In this document: piece after piece, positions 32,045 to 43,394 of the stretch
Layout of the letters: each line of letters begins with the position of its first letter
Numbering within the stretch: the first letter of the stretch is position 1
Notes under the pieces: generated by a model
The model's database searches: none
What the model saw: only the letters and a program-made list of their open reading frames with translations
What the model was told of the DNA's origin: nothing
Assembly: GCA_946902875.1 (NCBI GenBank)
Contig: OX336345.1
Span: forward strand, 17,577,395 to 17,641,394
DNA: 64,000 nucleotides
From: Nematopogon swammerdamellus
Lineage: Eukaryota > Arthropoda > Insecta > Lepidoptera > Adelidae
Direction of reading: 5' to 3'
Position numbers and translations under genes: made by a program

Positions 32045-32275
32045 AATTAAGTCACTAAGGGTGAGGCCGAAGGCCGAGCTGCGTTCGCATGAACAACATA
32101 TTCGTAAAAAGTACCAAGGGCGAGTCCGAACGTCGAGAAATATATAGTCGCATTACATTGGCAAAAATCGCAAGCGAATATATTGGTTGAGCCGTTCTTG
32201 AGTTATAAGCGAAAATACATCCATACCTACATACACACAGACAGACGGCAGAGGCTAAATATTTGTAATATCTAG
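32045..32275 (+). repeat. CCCGCGG-type repeat relative, diverged
   Basis: GGCCGAGCTGCGTTCGCATG, GGTTGAGCCGTTCTTGAG and ACAGACAGACGGCAGAGGC match the layout of 32938-33095, although the CCCGCGG start is degraded. Confidence 0.5.
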
Positions 32276-32325
32276 AACCAAAACATGTAAAAATATAATA
32301 AAAAATAAAATTAGCGTATATTTTG

Positions 32326-32642
32326 TACCGTGTGGGGCCGGTACTTTAAAAAGCCCCACTGCATCTCTCCCCGTGTAAGTCGTAAAAGGCGACTAAGGGA
32401 TTTGACTCCCTTCTTATACTACTAGGTGGTAGGGTTTAACCCGTCCGGGTTGGTACCACCGCACTGAATGAAAGGTCGGTCGAAACAGCTATGTAAATAG
32501 TTTGTGTTTTCCGTCCAGTTCAGTGTAGCCGGCACAACCGAAGGGAAGTACTGGCGTGGCACCAAGTTCACCCGGTGTTATGGGCTGACATCACGGATGT
32601 TGTAGGTGATATAGCCAACCGTGTCAGTTTCCATAAAAAAAA
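32326..32642 (+). mobile_element. L-SINE, short form with head H1 only, full length
   Basis: GTACCGTGTGGGGCCGGTAC to TTTCCATAAAAAAAA without the tRNA/5S head. A few bases of the inverted GTGGGGC...GCCCCAC hairpin loop are deleted (TACTTTAAAAAGCCCCAC). Confidence 0.88.
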
Positions 32643-32937
32643 TATATTAATTTTAACTGTAAAATGAGTTTTAGACTTAATATTTAATGCATTGAATTTA
32701 ACCTAAATGCCAAGATAAGTTTATACATTAAACACCACGTGCTCCAGACAGGTGCGTTTCAAAAATATATTGTCACATCCAACTGTGCTCGGTATCTTTG
32801 TAAATCTGTATTGTGATATAAATCTGTCTGACAATTTAGTGTCAAATGAACGAAAAACTATTCGCATGAAAATTGCAATAATATGTCTGTCCATTCCGTA
32901 TTTACCTATAAACGTGCTGCAACATATTTTATTACTT

Positions 32938-33095
32938 ACGGCCGCGGCTCCGCTCGCGTTAAGTTTATCGTGATTCTATGTAGCCTAATCATCTGGAAAT
33001 TTCAGATTGCATTGGTGAAAATCGTGACTAAATCGGTTGAGTCGTTATATAAGCGAACATACATGGAAACAGACGGCAGACGCTGAATATTATAT
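32938..33095 (+). repeat. CCCGCGG-type repeat
   Basis: ACGGCCGCGGCTCCGCTCGCG, TTCAGATTGCATTGGTGAAAATC, CGGTTGAGTCGTTATATAAGC and GGAAACAGACGGCAGACG. Confidence 0.65.
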
Positions 33096-33100
33096 TATGT

Positions 33101-33147
33101 TATTTTTTTTATAGAAACTAACACGGTTGGCTATGTATATCACCTAA
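33101..33147 (-). repeat. L-SINE tail fragment
   Basis: TTTTTTTTATAGAAACTAACACGG and TTGGCTATGTATATCACC: the last ~45 bp only. Confidence 0.75.
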
Positions 33148-33294
33148 GAATAAATAATAATAATAATTTCAAAGAGATCAATTAACTAGAAATTTAAAAT
33201 AAATAAAAACAAAAATAAATCAACCATTATTATTTCAGACATTCATTGTATACATGATATTACAAAACAATAATCATGGTACAGTAACTTACGT

Positions 33295-33340
33295 TGGTTA
33301 GGTTAGGTTGGTTAGGTTAGGTTAGGTTAGGTTAGGTTAG
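33295..33340. repeat. (TTAGG)n insect telomere-type array
   Basis: About nine units of GGTTA in one orientation, the second and third separated by small irregularities (GGTTGGTTAGG). It is short and interstitial as seen here. Confidence 0.9.
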
Positions 33341-33578
33341 AAAAGTATGTAGGGGCAGATTTTACAATGTTATAAAATTGTTTCTGACTTTAAGCCTACC
33401 CTAATACACATATTTGGCAGCTTTTTCGTTTCCACATATAAGAACCAGAATTAAAATAACAATACAAATTTAATTTTAAATTTTCCATTTCACTTTTTAA
33501 ACTGAAATATGCTCAATTTATTTCTATTTTGCTAACTTTATACTCAAAATAACCTATGTATATGTATAACTATAATAT

Positions 33579-33790
33579 ATAACAAAAACTGCTTCAGGAG
33601 AACAACGTTCGCTCGAGTTCCTGAGGCAGCGTATCAGTGTGGCCATCCAGCGAGGCAACGCCGCTAGCTTCCTCGGAACAGTGCCCACATCGTTCCACCT
33701 GGAGGAGGGTTATTAGGTTTTGTATAGGTTATAAGTTTTTTGTTTTGTGTCGCACAAAATGTTTACTTTGAATAATAAAGATTTATAGTG
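33579..33790 (+). pseudogene. LINE C-terminal tail, copy 2
   Basis: About 45 codons (…SGEQRSLEFLRQRISVAIQRG and NAASFLGTVP) end with a stop at 33714-33716. A 3' untranslated region follows with TTATTAGGTTTTGTATAGG and AATAATAAAG. It is the shortest of the four copies and lacks AVETxGPW. Confidence 0.6.
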
Positions 33791-34389
33791 AAAACAAACA
33801 ATTGAAAAATTTCAATCTATAAATCTAGAAACACCAGTAATAAAACAGTCATCAAAACAGATAGACATAACAAATAACGTGCGAAAGTGGCCTTCTATCT
33901 AGTAGTGATTTATTCCAGTCAACCTTTTAAACATTAATATGTATGAAGCATTTTAAAATTGTTATAATTTTTTTTTTTATTATATTTTTAATCATTTTTT
34001 TTTTATGGAATTTTTATTAAATTTTGATATATTTTACTAAATATATCAAACATTTATCGGAAAGCATCGCAGTTCAACTCTCGAGTACCATTAGCGTTAA
34101 ATTATTATTTTCTCTATTACATATAGAGAAATAGAAAAAAAAATTTGCAAAATATTTTCCCCATAAATAAGCATAGTCGGCATAAAGTTTCAACGTCCAC
34201 ATAAGCGAACAGGCATTTCCGATTCCTTATCAACAAGACAATCGGAAGAGCACCATAAATGAAACAATAGAAATAAAACCACATCCCATCCGCACCAAAG
34301 TATCGGCTTACTCGTACCTACAAAATAGGGCATTAACACCCGAAAGACGAGATTTTAGTATCTATAAAATCAATTATATTACAATACTT

Positions 34390-34570
34390 GCTGTGCCCGC
34401 GGCTCCGCCCGCTCTCATATTTGACTTCTCTGCTAACCTCATAAGCCATTTAGCGTGATAGTAAGTAGCCTATAGTGGATGGGAAGAATGAAGCTATCCG
34501 TAGATTTTTTTTTATTAAAATCGGTTCAGTGGTTCTCGAGTTATACGCGGAGAGACAGACATACATACAT
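34390..34570 (+). repeat. CCCGCGG-type repeat
   Basis: CTGTGCCCGCGGCTCCGCCC, CATTTAGCGTGATAGTAAG and CGGTTCAGTGGTTCTCGAG. Confidence 0.7.
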
Positions 34571-34709
34571 ACAAAAAGCAGACGTTGGATTTTATTAAAG
34601 GTAAAGGAAAGGAAGGAAGGAAGGTTATATATAACATTAACTATTTTTGTATTTAATAAGGTATAAACAAATAAATCGAATCTCTTTTTGTAGAATAGTG
34701 CAGTGTGTT

Positions 34710-34756
34710 TCAGGGTTCCGCACAGTACGGGATACGGAAACCTAAAAAAACGGCCT
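34710..34756. repeat. Short palindromic remnant of the TTCCGT-type repeat
   Basis: CAGGGTTCCGCACAGTACGG and GGATACGGAAACCTAAAAAAA are near-inverses and resemble the first ~25 bp of the TTTAGGGTTCCGT repeat in two orientations. Confidence 0.5.
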
Positions 34757-34863
34757 TGAAAGTAAAAAGAGCGCAAAACAAACGTTGTTTCACGTACACT
34801 GTATAGGTGTGGGTACTACGTGTAGGTATATTTATGAACATATTATTTCCTTGTACATTTCAA

Positions 34864-34936
34864 TGTTACTCTGATTACTCTGCTTACCCTGATTGTCGGG
34901 ATACAGCGTGCGTGATATGTATGTATGTATGTATTT
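34864..34936 (+). repeat. H1-TATG repeat, 3' end
   Basis: TTACTCTGATTACTCTGC, CCTGATTGTCGGGATACAGC and GATATGTATGTATGTATGT. Confidence 0.82.
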
Positions 34937-35241
34937 CAATGTTTACCGTCAATGATAATATGTCAATCATAAATTTATTGACACAACACTTCCGAATCTG
35001 CCTGTATTAGTAACGTGCAGAATAATTTATTTAATGGACGTTGAAAAACAATATGAAAAGATTGAAGATTAAAAGTACCGAAATGTGAATTGTTGACGTT
35101 GATATAAACAATTATATTTACAAAGATGGTAAAAATAAGCAAATATTAAGTAAATATTAAGTAGTATATATAATGTTTTTAGTAAAAAACTGATCTCAAA
35201 AAACAAGTCAAACAAAATAAGTTATTTAATTTTAAATTTAG

Positions 35242-35291
35242 TTAATTAATGATATCGGCTTACCGGTGCGATTATGGCGAGCGCATCGCTG
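35242..35291. repeat. Left inverted terminal repeat of Penelope-like element
   Basis: Fifty bases, exact inverse of 36249-36298. Begins TTAATTAATGATATCGGC and ends GCGCATCGCTG. The ATG that opens the long frame (35274) lies inside it. Confidence 0.95.
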
Positions 35292-36212
35292 GTAATTCGG
35301 AAGGAGGACGGTTCTTTCGGCAGTACAGTGTACAGGAAACCCACCCACACGAACCGATATCTGCACGCAACTTCGCACCACCACCCGGCGCATCTGCAGT
35401 CTGTGGCGAAGTCACTATTACAGCGTGCACAACGGCTTTGTGATGCCGACCATCTGACCGAAGAAACCACGTTGATTCATCGTGTCTTAAAAGAAAATGG
35501 CTATGGCTCGCGGTTTGGAAAAATGAAGACGCGAAAAAAGAAACCGGTGGCGGATGTGAAGCGACTTTCTGCCTACATGCCGTACGTACGTGGTGTAACA
35601 GACCGAATAGCGAAACTTCTGAGGAAGAAGAGCATACAGACGGTGTTACACCCGCATCGCAAGATCTCAAGCATGCTGCGATCGGCTAAGGACAGGCTGC
35701 CGCTACAATCATCAGGGGTATACAAGATACCGTGTTCCTGCGGAAAATCCTACATAGGACAGACAAAACGGAGTGTCAGTACAAGGGTTACTGAACATAT
35801 TCGAGCGGTCAAGAAAGGTCAAGCGGACAAGTCAGCGATTTGTGACCACATCGACTCCGGACAAAATCATTGGATTAGATTCGATCAGGTGAAGATTCTC
35901 GCCACCGAAAAACGACATCTGCCGCGTATTGTCCGTGAGTCGATAGAAATTGCTAAACACGACAACTTCAACCGCGAAGATTCTTTCAAGATCTCGCCGA
36001 TATGGAAGCCGGTACTGGCAACACTGCAGTCAACACAGAACCGAAGCGACGATTTCCGAGAGCTAGACACCGTCAGCAATTTCTGTAGGTCCGAAGAGGC
36101 AAGGAACGCAGCGAATCCTGAAATCATACCTACCCACCACTACAATTTGAGAAGCAGGCGGGCTCCTGTCAGTGACGTGCTGGCTGCCCGAGGAGCTAGC
36201 ACGTCCTCTTGA
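35274..36212 (+). pseudogene. Penelope-like RT end plus GIY-YIG endonuclease
   Basis: 312 codons. True homology begins at about residue 6 (LVIRKEDGSFGSTVYRKPTH), in the last motif and thumb region of the reverse transcriptase (YRKPTHTNRYLHATSHHHP). The catalytic palm motifs upstream are lost. Residues 148-230 form a GIY-YIG nuclease: GVY (148-150), YIG (160-162), Arg171 in STRVTEH, and a glutamate in the RESIEI segment (222-226). C154/C156 and H192/H199 fit the zinc-binding CCHH insert of Penelope-type endonucleases. The C-terminus ends with YNLRSRRAPVS, a basic tail often seen there. The frame is intact with no stop, so the loss is only at the 5' side. The first residues (MASAS) come from the inverted repeat, not the family. 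Confidence 0.88.
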
Positions 36213-36250
36213 GAACGGGTCCCATAGAGGACTCGAAACGTCGAGTTGCA
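36206..36250 (+). ncRNA. Degenerate hammerhead-like motif, tentative
   Basis: CTTGAGAAC, then a stem GGTCC-CATAGA-GGAC, then CGAAAC and GTCGAGTTG. The order resembles the hammerhead core CUGANGA, stem II, GAAA, short stem III. Penelope-like elements are known to carry such ribozymes. The first core box deviates at two positions, so activity is doubtful. Confidence 0.35.
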
Positions 36251-36298
36251 GCGATGCGCTCGCCATAATCGCACCGGTAAGCCGATATCATTAATTAA
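36249..36298. repeat. Right inverted terminal repeat of Penelope-like element
   Basis: Exact inverse of 35242-35291. Confidence 0.95.
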
Positions 36299-37045
36299 TA
36301 TGAGTGACGGTGCGGGACTAAAAACTAATTTAAATTTAGTTATATAGGATAGGTAATTTTAGTTAATATAACATTTAATTTAATATTTTATTTTCAGTTG
36401 AACATAAAACATTAATTATATATTTTAATTAGATTTTTTTAAATATTAAAACATCGAATTTACCTAATTATTAGGAAATTACTACAAAATCATTGTACTA
36501 TATTGCTAATAATTAAGAAACAATTTTATATATTTTTTAAAGTTCTTTATATTGTATTTAAAATTATTTAAATACAATTTAAAGAAATTAATTGTTTTTT
36601 TTTTAAGAATTTTAATTCAAGCTGAAATAAATAGATTACAATGTCAGCTAATCTACATACTAATGCAGTCAATTTCTACATAAGACCACAGAGGTCGAAA
36701 CCCCTTAATACAGCTCTCCCCCAAAACGTACTCTTCCCCCAAAACGTCTTAAACTCAGCGACAAAAGGCGTTTAAAGCATCTCGTCACGTATTAAACACG
36801 TTATAAACATTGAGACCAATAAATTAACATTATATTACTTATGTTAGATTTAATTTGGTTGTCGCTGCCCGGCATCTTGTCGTAAAAAGTAAAGTTGCTC
36901 ATAAAAATATAAGGTAACAATGTTCAAACGGCAGCCTGGCGGGACAGAGGCGGTAGCTTCACGCCACTATACCCGTTTTTGTGCTTTTTAAGTGACAAGT
37001 TTTGAAATAATTAATAGACTTATTAAAATTTGGTAGATACATAAC
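36299..37045. other. Very AT-rich intergenic DNA
   Basis: No gene recognised. A small direct repeat CCCCCAAAACGT occurs twice near 36718-36747. Confidence 0.5.
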
Positions 37046-37410
37046 AAATTTAAAGTGACTCTAGCTATGGAAAGCCCAATGCTCAGCATTTTGTTGATCG
37101 ATAAACTCCGTAATGTGGAAATACGACAAAGAACCGGGATAGTCGACATTGCTGAGAAAATTAGCAAGCTGAAGTGGCGTTGGGCTGGGCACACCTGTCG
37201 CATACCCGATAACCGCTGCCGTAGACGGCGTACTCGAATGGAGACCATGTAAAATCAAACATAGCGTGGGACACCCACCTAGTCGGGGCTAGGAGGACAG
37301 ACAATATTTAAAAGGCAACCGGGGTCCGGGAGTGGATGTACGTGGGAGACCGTTTGTGGTGGAGGCCTTGGAAGAGGCCTATGTCCAGCAGTGGACTGAT
37401 ATTGCCTGAT
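37046..37410 (+). pseudogene. RTE-type LINE C-terminus, frameshifted
   Basis: LRNVEIRQRTGIVDIAEKI and SKLKWRWAGHTCRIPDNR match the conserved end of RTE-clade reverse transcriptases. After a stop at 37250, the later coding motifs can still be found in other frames, ending with GAGGCCTATGTCCAGCAGTGGAC ('EAYVQQW' in the family). It is truncated at the 5' side and carries at least one frameshift and stop. Confidence 0.8.
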
Positions 37411-37908
37411 TATGAGGTACATAGCCTTTGAAATGCTGAGTTGATACCCTTTTTATCCGCTCATGCTCGTTTATAAAAATATATATGTGTATATCTACAT
37501 AAATGAAAGAAAGGATTAATATAATTAATTTGGTTGTACAGGAATTACATATTTCGTGAACGAATTTTTGATGGATTCATCTTACATTCGCAAAAAAATT
37601 CACTAGAAATATTTAAATTTAAACAAAACTAAAATTAAGCTATCGATTAGCGTAAACTTAGACAAATGTCCAATTTCTTAGGCAGCGCACACACTGATGA
37701 CAAAATCTTCGGTCAAGTACCTAACGTACAGTCAGTAAGAAAATAAATAATAGGCGAGTTAGGTTAGCTTAGGTTATGTACGAGTACGTTACTCCTGTGA
37801 AAAGTTTGACATTTTATCGTAGAATAGTAGAAATTTACAAATCAATTTTAATTATACACAAATATATCAGCAAATTAATAATAAATGTGATTTAACCTTA
37901 AATCATGT
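37411..37908. other. AT-rich intergenic DNA
   Basis: A short GTTAGGTTAGCTTAGGTTA run near 37757. Nothing else recognised. Confidence 0.5.
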
Positions 37909-38096
37909 TTTTTTTTATGGAAACTGACACGGTTGGCTACGTCACCTACTATATCCGTGATGTCAGCCCATAATACCTTGGTGAACTAGGTGCCATGTCA
38001 GTACTTCCCTCCGGTTATGCCGGCTACATAGAACTAGACGGGAAACACGAACGCCAATATTTGCATAGCTGTTTCAACCGACCTTTCATTTAATGT
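37909..38096 (-). repeat. L-SINE 5'-truncated
   Basis: TTTTTTTTATGGAAACTGACAC through GGTTATGCCGGCTACATAG to CGACCTTTCATTTAATG. Confidence 0.85.
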
Positions 38097-38863
38097 AATG
38101 TAAAATGCATGTAATTTGTATGTATGTGTTATGAATTGAGTTGAACAAACTCAACTAAACTAAACTAAAACTAAACTTTGTAGAGGATGTTGAAATTTAG
38201 ACTACGATATTTAAATCAACTCAAAACAAGCGAAATCAAAAATTTTATGAAGACTCAAATACGTGAAGCGAATAATTAATAGCTCCCATTCTACAAGCGC
38301 CGTAGAAAAATGTATCATAACCGAAACGCCACTTGTCAAATGACAAAATAATAATGTAAAAAATGTATTCATTGAGACAATAGCGGGGCTAAGTCCCCAC
38401 AATAAATTCTGACACGCTCCATTTATCAAGGGTTTGATAATAATCAGCGGCGTTCATATCTGGTTCACACGGCGCGAAATTCTTTAATGCTCTGGTTGAA
38501 ATAATGAAATTACCGTACGAAAAAAACGGAGTCATATACTCGCATTAGTACGATTATTACGATGTAGTACTGCGACCGATATTTATATATATATATTTTA
38601 ATTTTAATATAACCTCGAACGAAAGATTGATTGAATAAAGATTGAATTAGGTACATACAGACATAATATTGTAACAGAACGATAATTTTATTTATATTAA
38701 TATTTATATGTATATTTTATATTCATTTATATTACATAAGCTTAGCCTATAATTGACCTGGATTCTTATATATTTATTATTTGAAACATTGTGTGTGTTC
38801 TTAAATTGCTTAAATAAAATAAAAACAATTCATCTTACTATCACAATAATTATCCTTTATAAT

Positions 38864-38973
38864 ATTTTTTTATGGAAACTGACTCGGTTGGCTACATCAC
38901 CTGCAACATCCGTGATATCAGCGCATAACACCAGGGTTAACTAGGTGCCATGTCAGTGCTTCCCTTCGGTCGT
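38864..38973 (-). repeat. L-SINE 3' fragment
   Basis: TTTTTTTATGGAAACTGACTCG to GTGCTTCCCTTCGGTCGTC, then it stops. Confidence 0.85.
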
Positions 38974-39029
38974 CTTAATATGTTAAAGTTACCGACTGTC
39001 TCTCTGTCAGCATAATCTTAAGAAAAAAC

Positions 39030-39392
39030 TCAACAGAATTGAAATAAGGTTTCAGTCTGAGGAGGTATCTGGGTGTACAATTTTGGGAATGCGAGATAAC
39101 TAAGCTCGAAATTAAAGCGATCCAAAAACAAAATATCGTGGTTGCAGTTAATTTTTGATTGACCGTAAAAAATATTTAGAATAAAACGTAGACTTATAAT
39201 ATTTTCGGTAATAATATATCGCGACGTGTGGATAAGGCGTGAGAGCTTAGTAGACCGCCCCGCACCGTCGCCGCAGCCAGCTACAATGTTCGAGTCAGAC
39301 ACACCAATAGCCACGTTGTCAAAACACTCAGATTCATCGCCCGCGGTCTCCCTTTGAAAAAAACCGGGCCGTCCACCACTTTTTACGCCCAA
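39030..39392 (-). other. Unassigned open frame, 120 codons
   Basis: The first ~50 codons (…RPGFFQRETAGDESECFDN and VAIGVSDSNIVAGCGDGAG) have mixed, protein-like composition, while the rest turns AT-rich and hydrophobic as in non-coding DNA. No motif is recognised. It could be a degraded exon or chance. Confidence 0.2.
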
Positions 39393-39720
39393 TTATTTCC
39401 ACTCAACATCAAATCTATTATTTGGATATAAACATCATTATTTATGGCGCAAACGACCTAACCGCCCTCAAAGTTTTATTACCAATAAAGTACGAAATTA
39501 TACATTTGTATTTCGTACGCACTTCATGCAGTTTGGAAATTAGGCTTCGAGAGAGTTCAAACGGTAGAATCGTCATTGACTCGTGCAGTAAGTGAAAAGT
39601 AAATGGTATGTGTTTGGCGAAAATGTGTATCCTCCGTCCTGTTTGCGTAGGGACCGGATGATGATAGTCGTTTTTTACTCAAACGTTTATTCATGATACA
39701 CAAACATGAAATTAATGAAT

Positions 39721-40190
39721 TGAAACGATGTTTATTTATTTTTCATAAGTAGGATTACAATAAATCTTTCTAGAACAAACAATTATATGTACAATATAAC
39801 ATACTTAAACTATGAAAAATAGTGTCTGGGCGCAGCGTATGATGATTAGCTGAGAACAACCCAGCATCACTGATTTTAAGCCTAGCCTCCAGAGTATTCT
39901 ATTTGTCAGCTATACATAATATGACGCCTTCATGTGCTGCGCGGTACTGTCTAGGTATATGGGCTTTGTGCACAAAAACAAAATTAAACATACGAGTTGG
40001 AGCACAGATGATTTTACACTGACTCTTTCTTAGTGCACGATGCACGCTGTGAAGCAAACTTCCACTTCAATTAAGCCAGTGTGACTCGGCCCACACATTG
40101 AGAGTGCTGTTGAGATCTCCTCCTGAAACCCTAAACCTCATCTCCTTCGTCTGCGTTCCTAGTTTCTGAGTTGGCTGCATACCTATGTAT
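39721..40190. repeat. LINE-like untranslated region, unassigned
   Basis: 40085-40180 matches 26840-26935 in inverse orientation (CACACATT(G/C)AGAGTGCT, CCCTAAACCTCATCTCCTTC). The region before it has the look of an old element, with AATAAA in reverse near 39765, but no frame remains. Confidence 0.4.
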
Positions 40191-40714
40191 TGTACATAAT
40201 ATGTAATTTTGTTTCTTTTTCTGTATATTTTTTTTACGTTCGTTTATTATGTCTATGTTTTGTTGCATCTACCCTGTTATGGGTAAGTTAGAAAAGGTGA
40301 ACTGGCGGAAAATTCCAAAGGCATTAAGTACTACCTTATGTACTAGTTGTGTGCAATAAACGTTTTTATTTTGATTTTTAATTTTATATATCTGCGACAC
40401 TTGTGGGTTTGCGTATTTTTTCAACGCCCCCACATTTCGCTCAATTATGTGCATTACTGAATTATGACGCCGAAGTAAATTGTATGCAATATACAACAAC
40501 GACAGTTCTACGAGTTGAATTCTTTGTCTCCGGGATGGATATCTGGATGGTAAGCTGAGCATAAATTTTGTAAAAGTCGTAAAGTTTCAAACGCGATTTG
40601 TAAGTCAAGTGCGACTTTCTCAAAGGAATCTAAATGTGTATTTATTTGGAGGGATTTCTGTTTTTGTAAACACAATGTTTTGGAAAATGGACCTACCAAC
40701 CGGTTTTGTAAGTT

Positions 40715-40936
40715 GTTTATTCACAGAACCGGGAAAATGTGGAACGCACTCCCTGCCTTATATATTTCCTCCCAAGTAGGTACAGCCTTGGTATTTTCAA
40801 AAGGGTCGTGAAAAGGCCCCAGTCAGGCCAGCATGGCATTCGCAATTCCCGTGCATCACAGAATGTCCATGACCATCGTTAGACATCTACTTGTAGTAAC
40901 GAGGCCACATGTCGGGCTTTCTATTAAAAAAAAAGA
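40715..40936 (+). pseudogene. Jockey-like LINE 3' end
   Basis: CAGAACCGGGAAAATGTGGAAC ('RTGKMWN'), TATTTCCTCCCAAGTAGG, CAGTCAGGCCAGCATGGCATTC, GAATGTCCATGACCATCG and the tail GTCGGGCTTTCTATTAAAAAAA. It has a stop in the frame and is 5'-truncated. Confidence 0.72.
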
Positions 40937-41172
40937 GAAAAGGACCAGCCCCTGTGACAATAGTATGTAGGGGGTAAATTTCATCAGTCGTTGATCATGA
41001 GATTAATTATTTGGCTATTTTGGGTAAATATTCCGTTCTGCCTCTCTTCCCTCGACCGGTAGAAGCTGACACAGTCAAATATAGTTTGGAAAATTATTTT
41101 AATATTTTGTAAATAAATACCTACATGTCATTAGACAATGCACAACGTTCAAGTACACGCTTATAAATGTTA

Positions 41173-41483
41173 GTACCGTGTGGGGCCGGTACTTAAAAAG
41201 AATAGCCCCACTGCATCTCTCCCCATGCATTCGTAAAAGGCGACTAAGGGATAAGGACAAGATGCCGTGCTAAAGGGCGATAGGATAGCCACCTTTCACC
41301 TTGGCACGTTACTTCCACCAAGTCATGCAGCAGGTGGGTCTGCGTACTTTACTTGCTGCTTGATCGATTGAATCTTGTTCGAATAGGTACTTTGCGAAAC
41401 GCGGTGGTCGGTGTTGTGATGTAATTTACCAGAGTTCTTGCAGCACAACACCGATTACTCTGCTTTCCCAGATTGTCGGAATT
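41173..41483 (+). repeat. H1-TATG repeat, nearly full length
   Basis: GTACCGTGTGGGGCCGGTAC to CCAGATTGTCGGAATTGCAC. The terminal (TATG)n is missing. Confidence 0.88.
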
Positions 41484-42544
41484 GCACACAGGCCAGTTCA
41501 AACTTTTCTCATTCCACGAATGTCAACACCACAGAGAGTAGGTACTTACTGTTTGGTGCCTATATTATTTACATTAGTAAAGTTATAAAGTTATCTATCC
41601 ATTCTGTTGCCATATAAAAAACACCAGTCTCCATGATGGATGTATTTTTATTTAGTTTTTTTTTTATATAATTTTACATTGATTCTAGTACACATACTAA
41701 CATCAATGGTCTTTTGAAGTAAGCTTGGGAATGCGGCGAATATCCTCGGAACACTCCACTCCAACCCGAGTCCACGTTTTAGTGAAATATTGTATATAAT
41801 TATGTAATTTGTAATTATTAATTTAATAACAATTATTGTTTAAATGATAAGTGCATATTTCCCCCTGCTCTTGCCCTGCGTAATATGTTTTTTTTCTTCA
41901 AATTTCATTATACACCGTACTGGATTATCAAATATGGTAGCACTGCAAATTATTTTGATTTGTAAATTAATACATTTTGATGTTAGACAAATTTAAAAAT
42001 CTTACATGTCTTATCCACTAGAAATGCGTACATTTTTGCAATAGCGCCGCGCGCCCCCCATTTGATATAAATATCGCTTTTACCCATTATTATTGTATTG
42101 GTCGATATTAAAACAATTAAGGTTTTGTCAACACAATGAAAAAAGCTGCGTGTTGAAATAAACAAAATTTATTATTTGTTTAATTATCTTTTATTTTTAA
42201 AATTTATTTTAGAGTTATTTATCTAGTATTCGTCATATTTCATTAATAGGTCATTGAACTTACAATTTTGCATACCTATATCAAAATCTACATCCATAAC
42301 CATCAAATTTTTTTATAATAAAATGTTGGCTACATTTACTACTATCGGCTAATATGAGAAGCCAATACTTCACCGCCAATGATCTCGCGTGAGTGGGTTT
42401 GGTAGCGAAACGTCAACCTACATCAAACTAAGAACCACCTTGAAGACACGCTCTGGGAACGTCGAGGAGTCTTTGTTGAATATTGCCAACCGATCAGAGC
42501 ACGTCATGTTGAAGAAATCGTTATAAACATATTACTGATCAAGT
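41484..42544. other. AT-rich intergenic DNA
   Basis: Around 42365-42500 a more GC-rich stretch (GCGAAACGTCAACC, GGGAACGTCGAGG) may be the end of an unidentified retroelement. Otherwise nothing. Confidence 0.4.
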
Positions 42545-42877
42545 ATTAAGAAAGTAAATATTCTTTATTGAACAGCAAAAATATCATTATATAATATACA
42601 ATTAACTAAAAAACTATAATATATTAAAAATCTCGTCCAATCTGTCCCCGAAATGACCGCGAAGGGTACCTAAAACACTCGCTGTATTTCCACGCTGGAT
42701 AGCAAGGGCTATCCGTTGCCTGAGGAATGTTTCGCAGTTAGGTACTCCTGACGTTTCCGATAATTTAGAACCTATTGACCGAACTTTTTTTTTTATTCTT
42801 GCGAGGAAGTCATTAGCTTTAATTGCCGAGTATTTTAGGTGTTTATTTATGTTAGTATATGGTAAAGAAGTGATCAA
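42545..42877 (-). pseudogene. LINE C-terminal tail, copy 3
   Basis: Ends with TFLRQRIALAIQRGNTASV and a stop at 42614, then an A/T-rich 3' region with CAATAAAGAA. The upstream part (KYSAIKANDFLARIKKKVR) aligns loosely with copy 1. The AVETxGPW motif is not recognisable, so this copy is truncated or mutated above that point. Confidence 0.58.
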
Positions 42878-42979
42878 AATCCGAATCTTTGAAGCCAGAT
42901 GGCTGCAAAGTCACACTTTCACGCGGACGAGGACGTGGGCACTGCTAGTTATCAATAAAATAGGAAGAATATTCACATT

Positions 42980-43275
42980 GCCGTGTGGGGCCGGTACTTA
43001 AAAAGAACGGCCCGACTGCATCTCTCCCCGTGCATGTCGTAAAAGGCGACTAAGGGGTTAGGTACATGATAGATTGCTAAAGGGCGAAAGGGTAGCCACC
43101 TCTCACGTTGGTGCGGTCCTTTCACCGAATCATGCATCAGGTGGGTGTTCGTACCTTACTTGCTGCTTGATCTTGTCCTAATACTTGGCGAACGTGGTGG
43201 TCGATATTGTGATGTAATTTACCAGAGTTCTTGCAGCACAACACAGATTAATCTGCTCACCCCGATGTACGTAGG
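42980..43275 (+). repeat. H1-TATG repeat, full length without final array
   Basis: GCCGTGTGGGGCCGGTACTT, GGCGACTAAGGGGTTAGG, CTTACTTGCTGCTTGATC and GTTCTTGCAGCACAACAC. Confidence 0.87.
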
Positions 43276-43394
43276 TAATATTCACAGTTATTTCTCCACT
43301 ATTATACCATTTTAATATTGTCTGATTGTCCGTCATATTATGAAGTATGAAGTACGAAATCAGATTTCTTAAGTATGTATAGGTATCCACGTTT

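Larger units (their letters stand above)
35242..36298 (+). mobile_element. Truncated Penelope-like element with inverted ends
   Basis: A 5'-truncated Penelope-like retroelement whose 3' end (36249-36298) is present again, inverted and without a mismatch, at its 5' border (35242-35291). Between them lies the end of the reverse transcriptase and a complete GIY-YIG endonuclease. Known Penelope elements often carry terminal repeats in direct or inverted arrangement and variable 5' ends. Here the inverted copy takes the place of the missing 5' part. Confidence 0.88.

Noticed and set aside
33295..33340. A chromosome end
   Set aside because: The (TTAGG)n run is only about 45 bp and has ordinary repeat-rich DNA on both sides.
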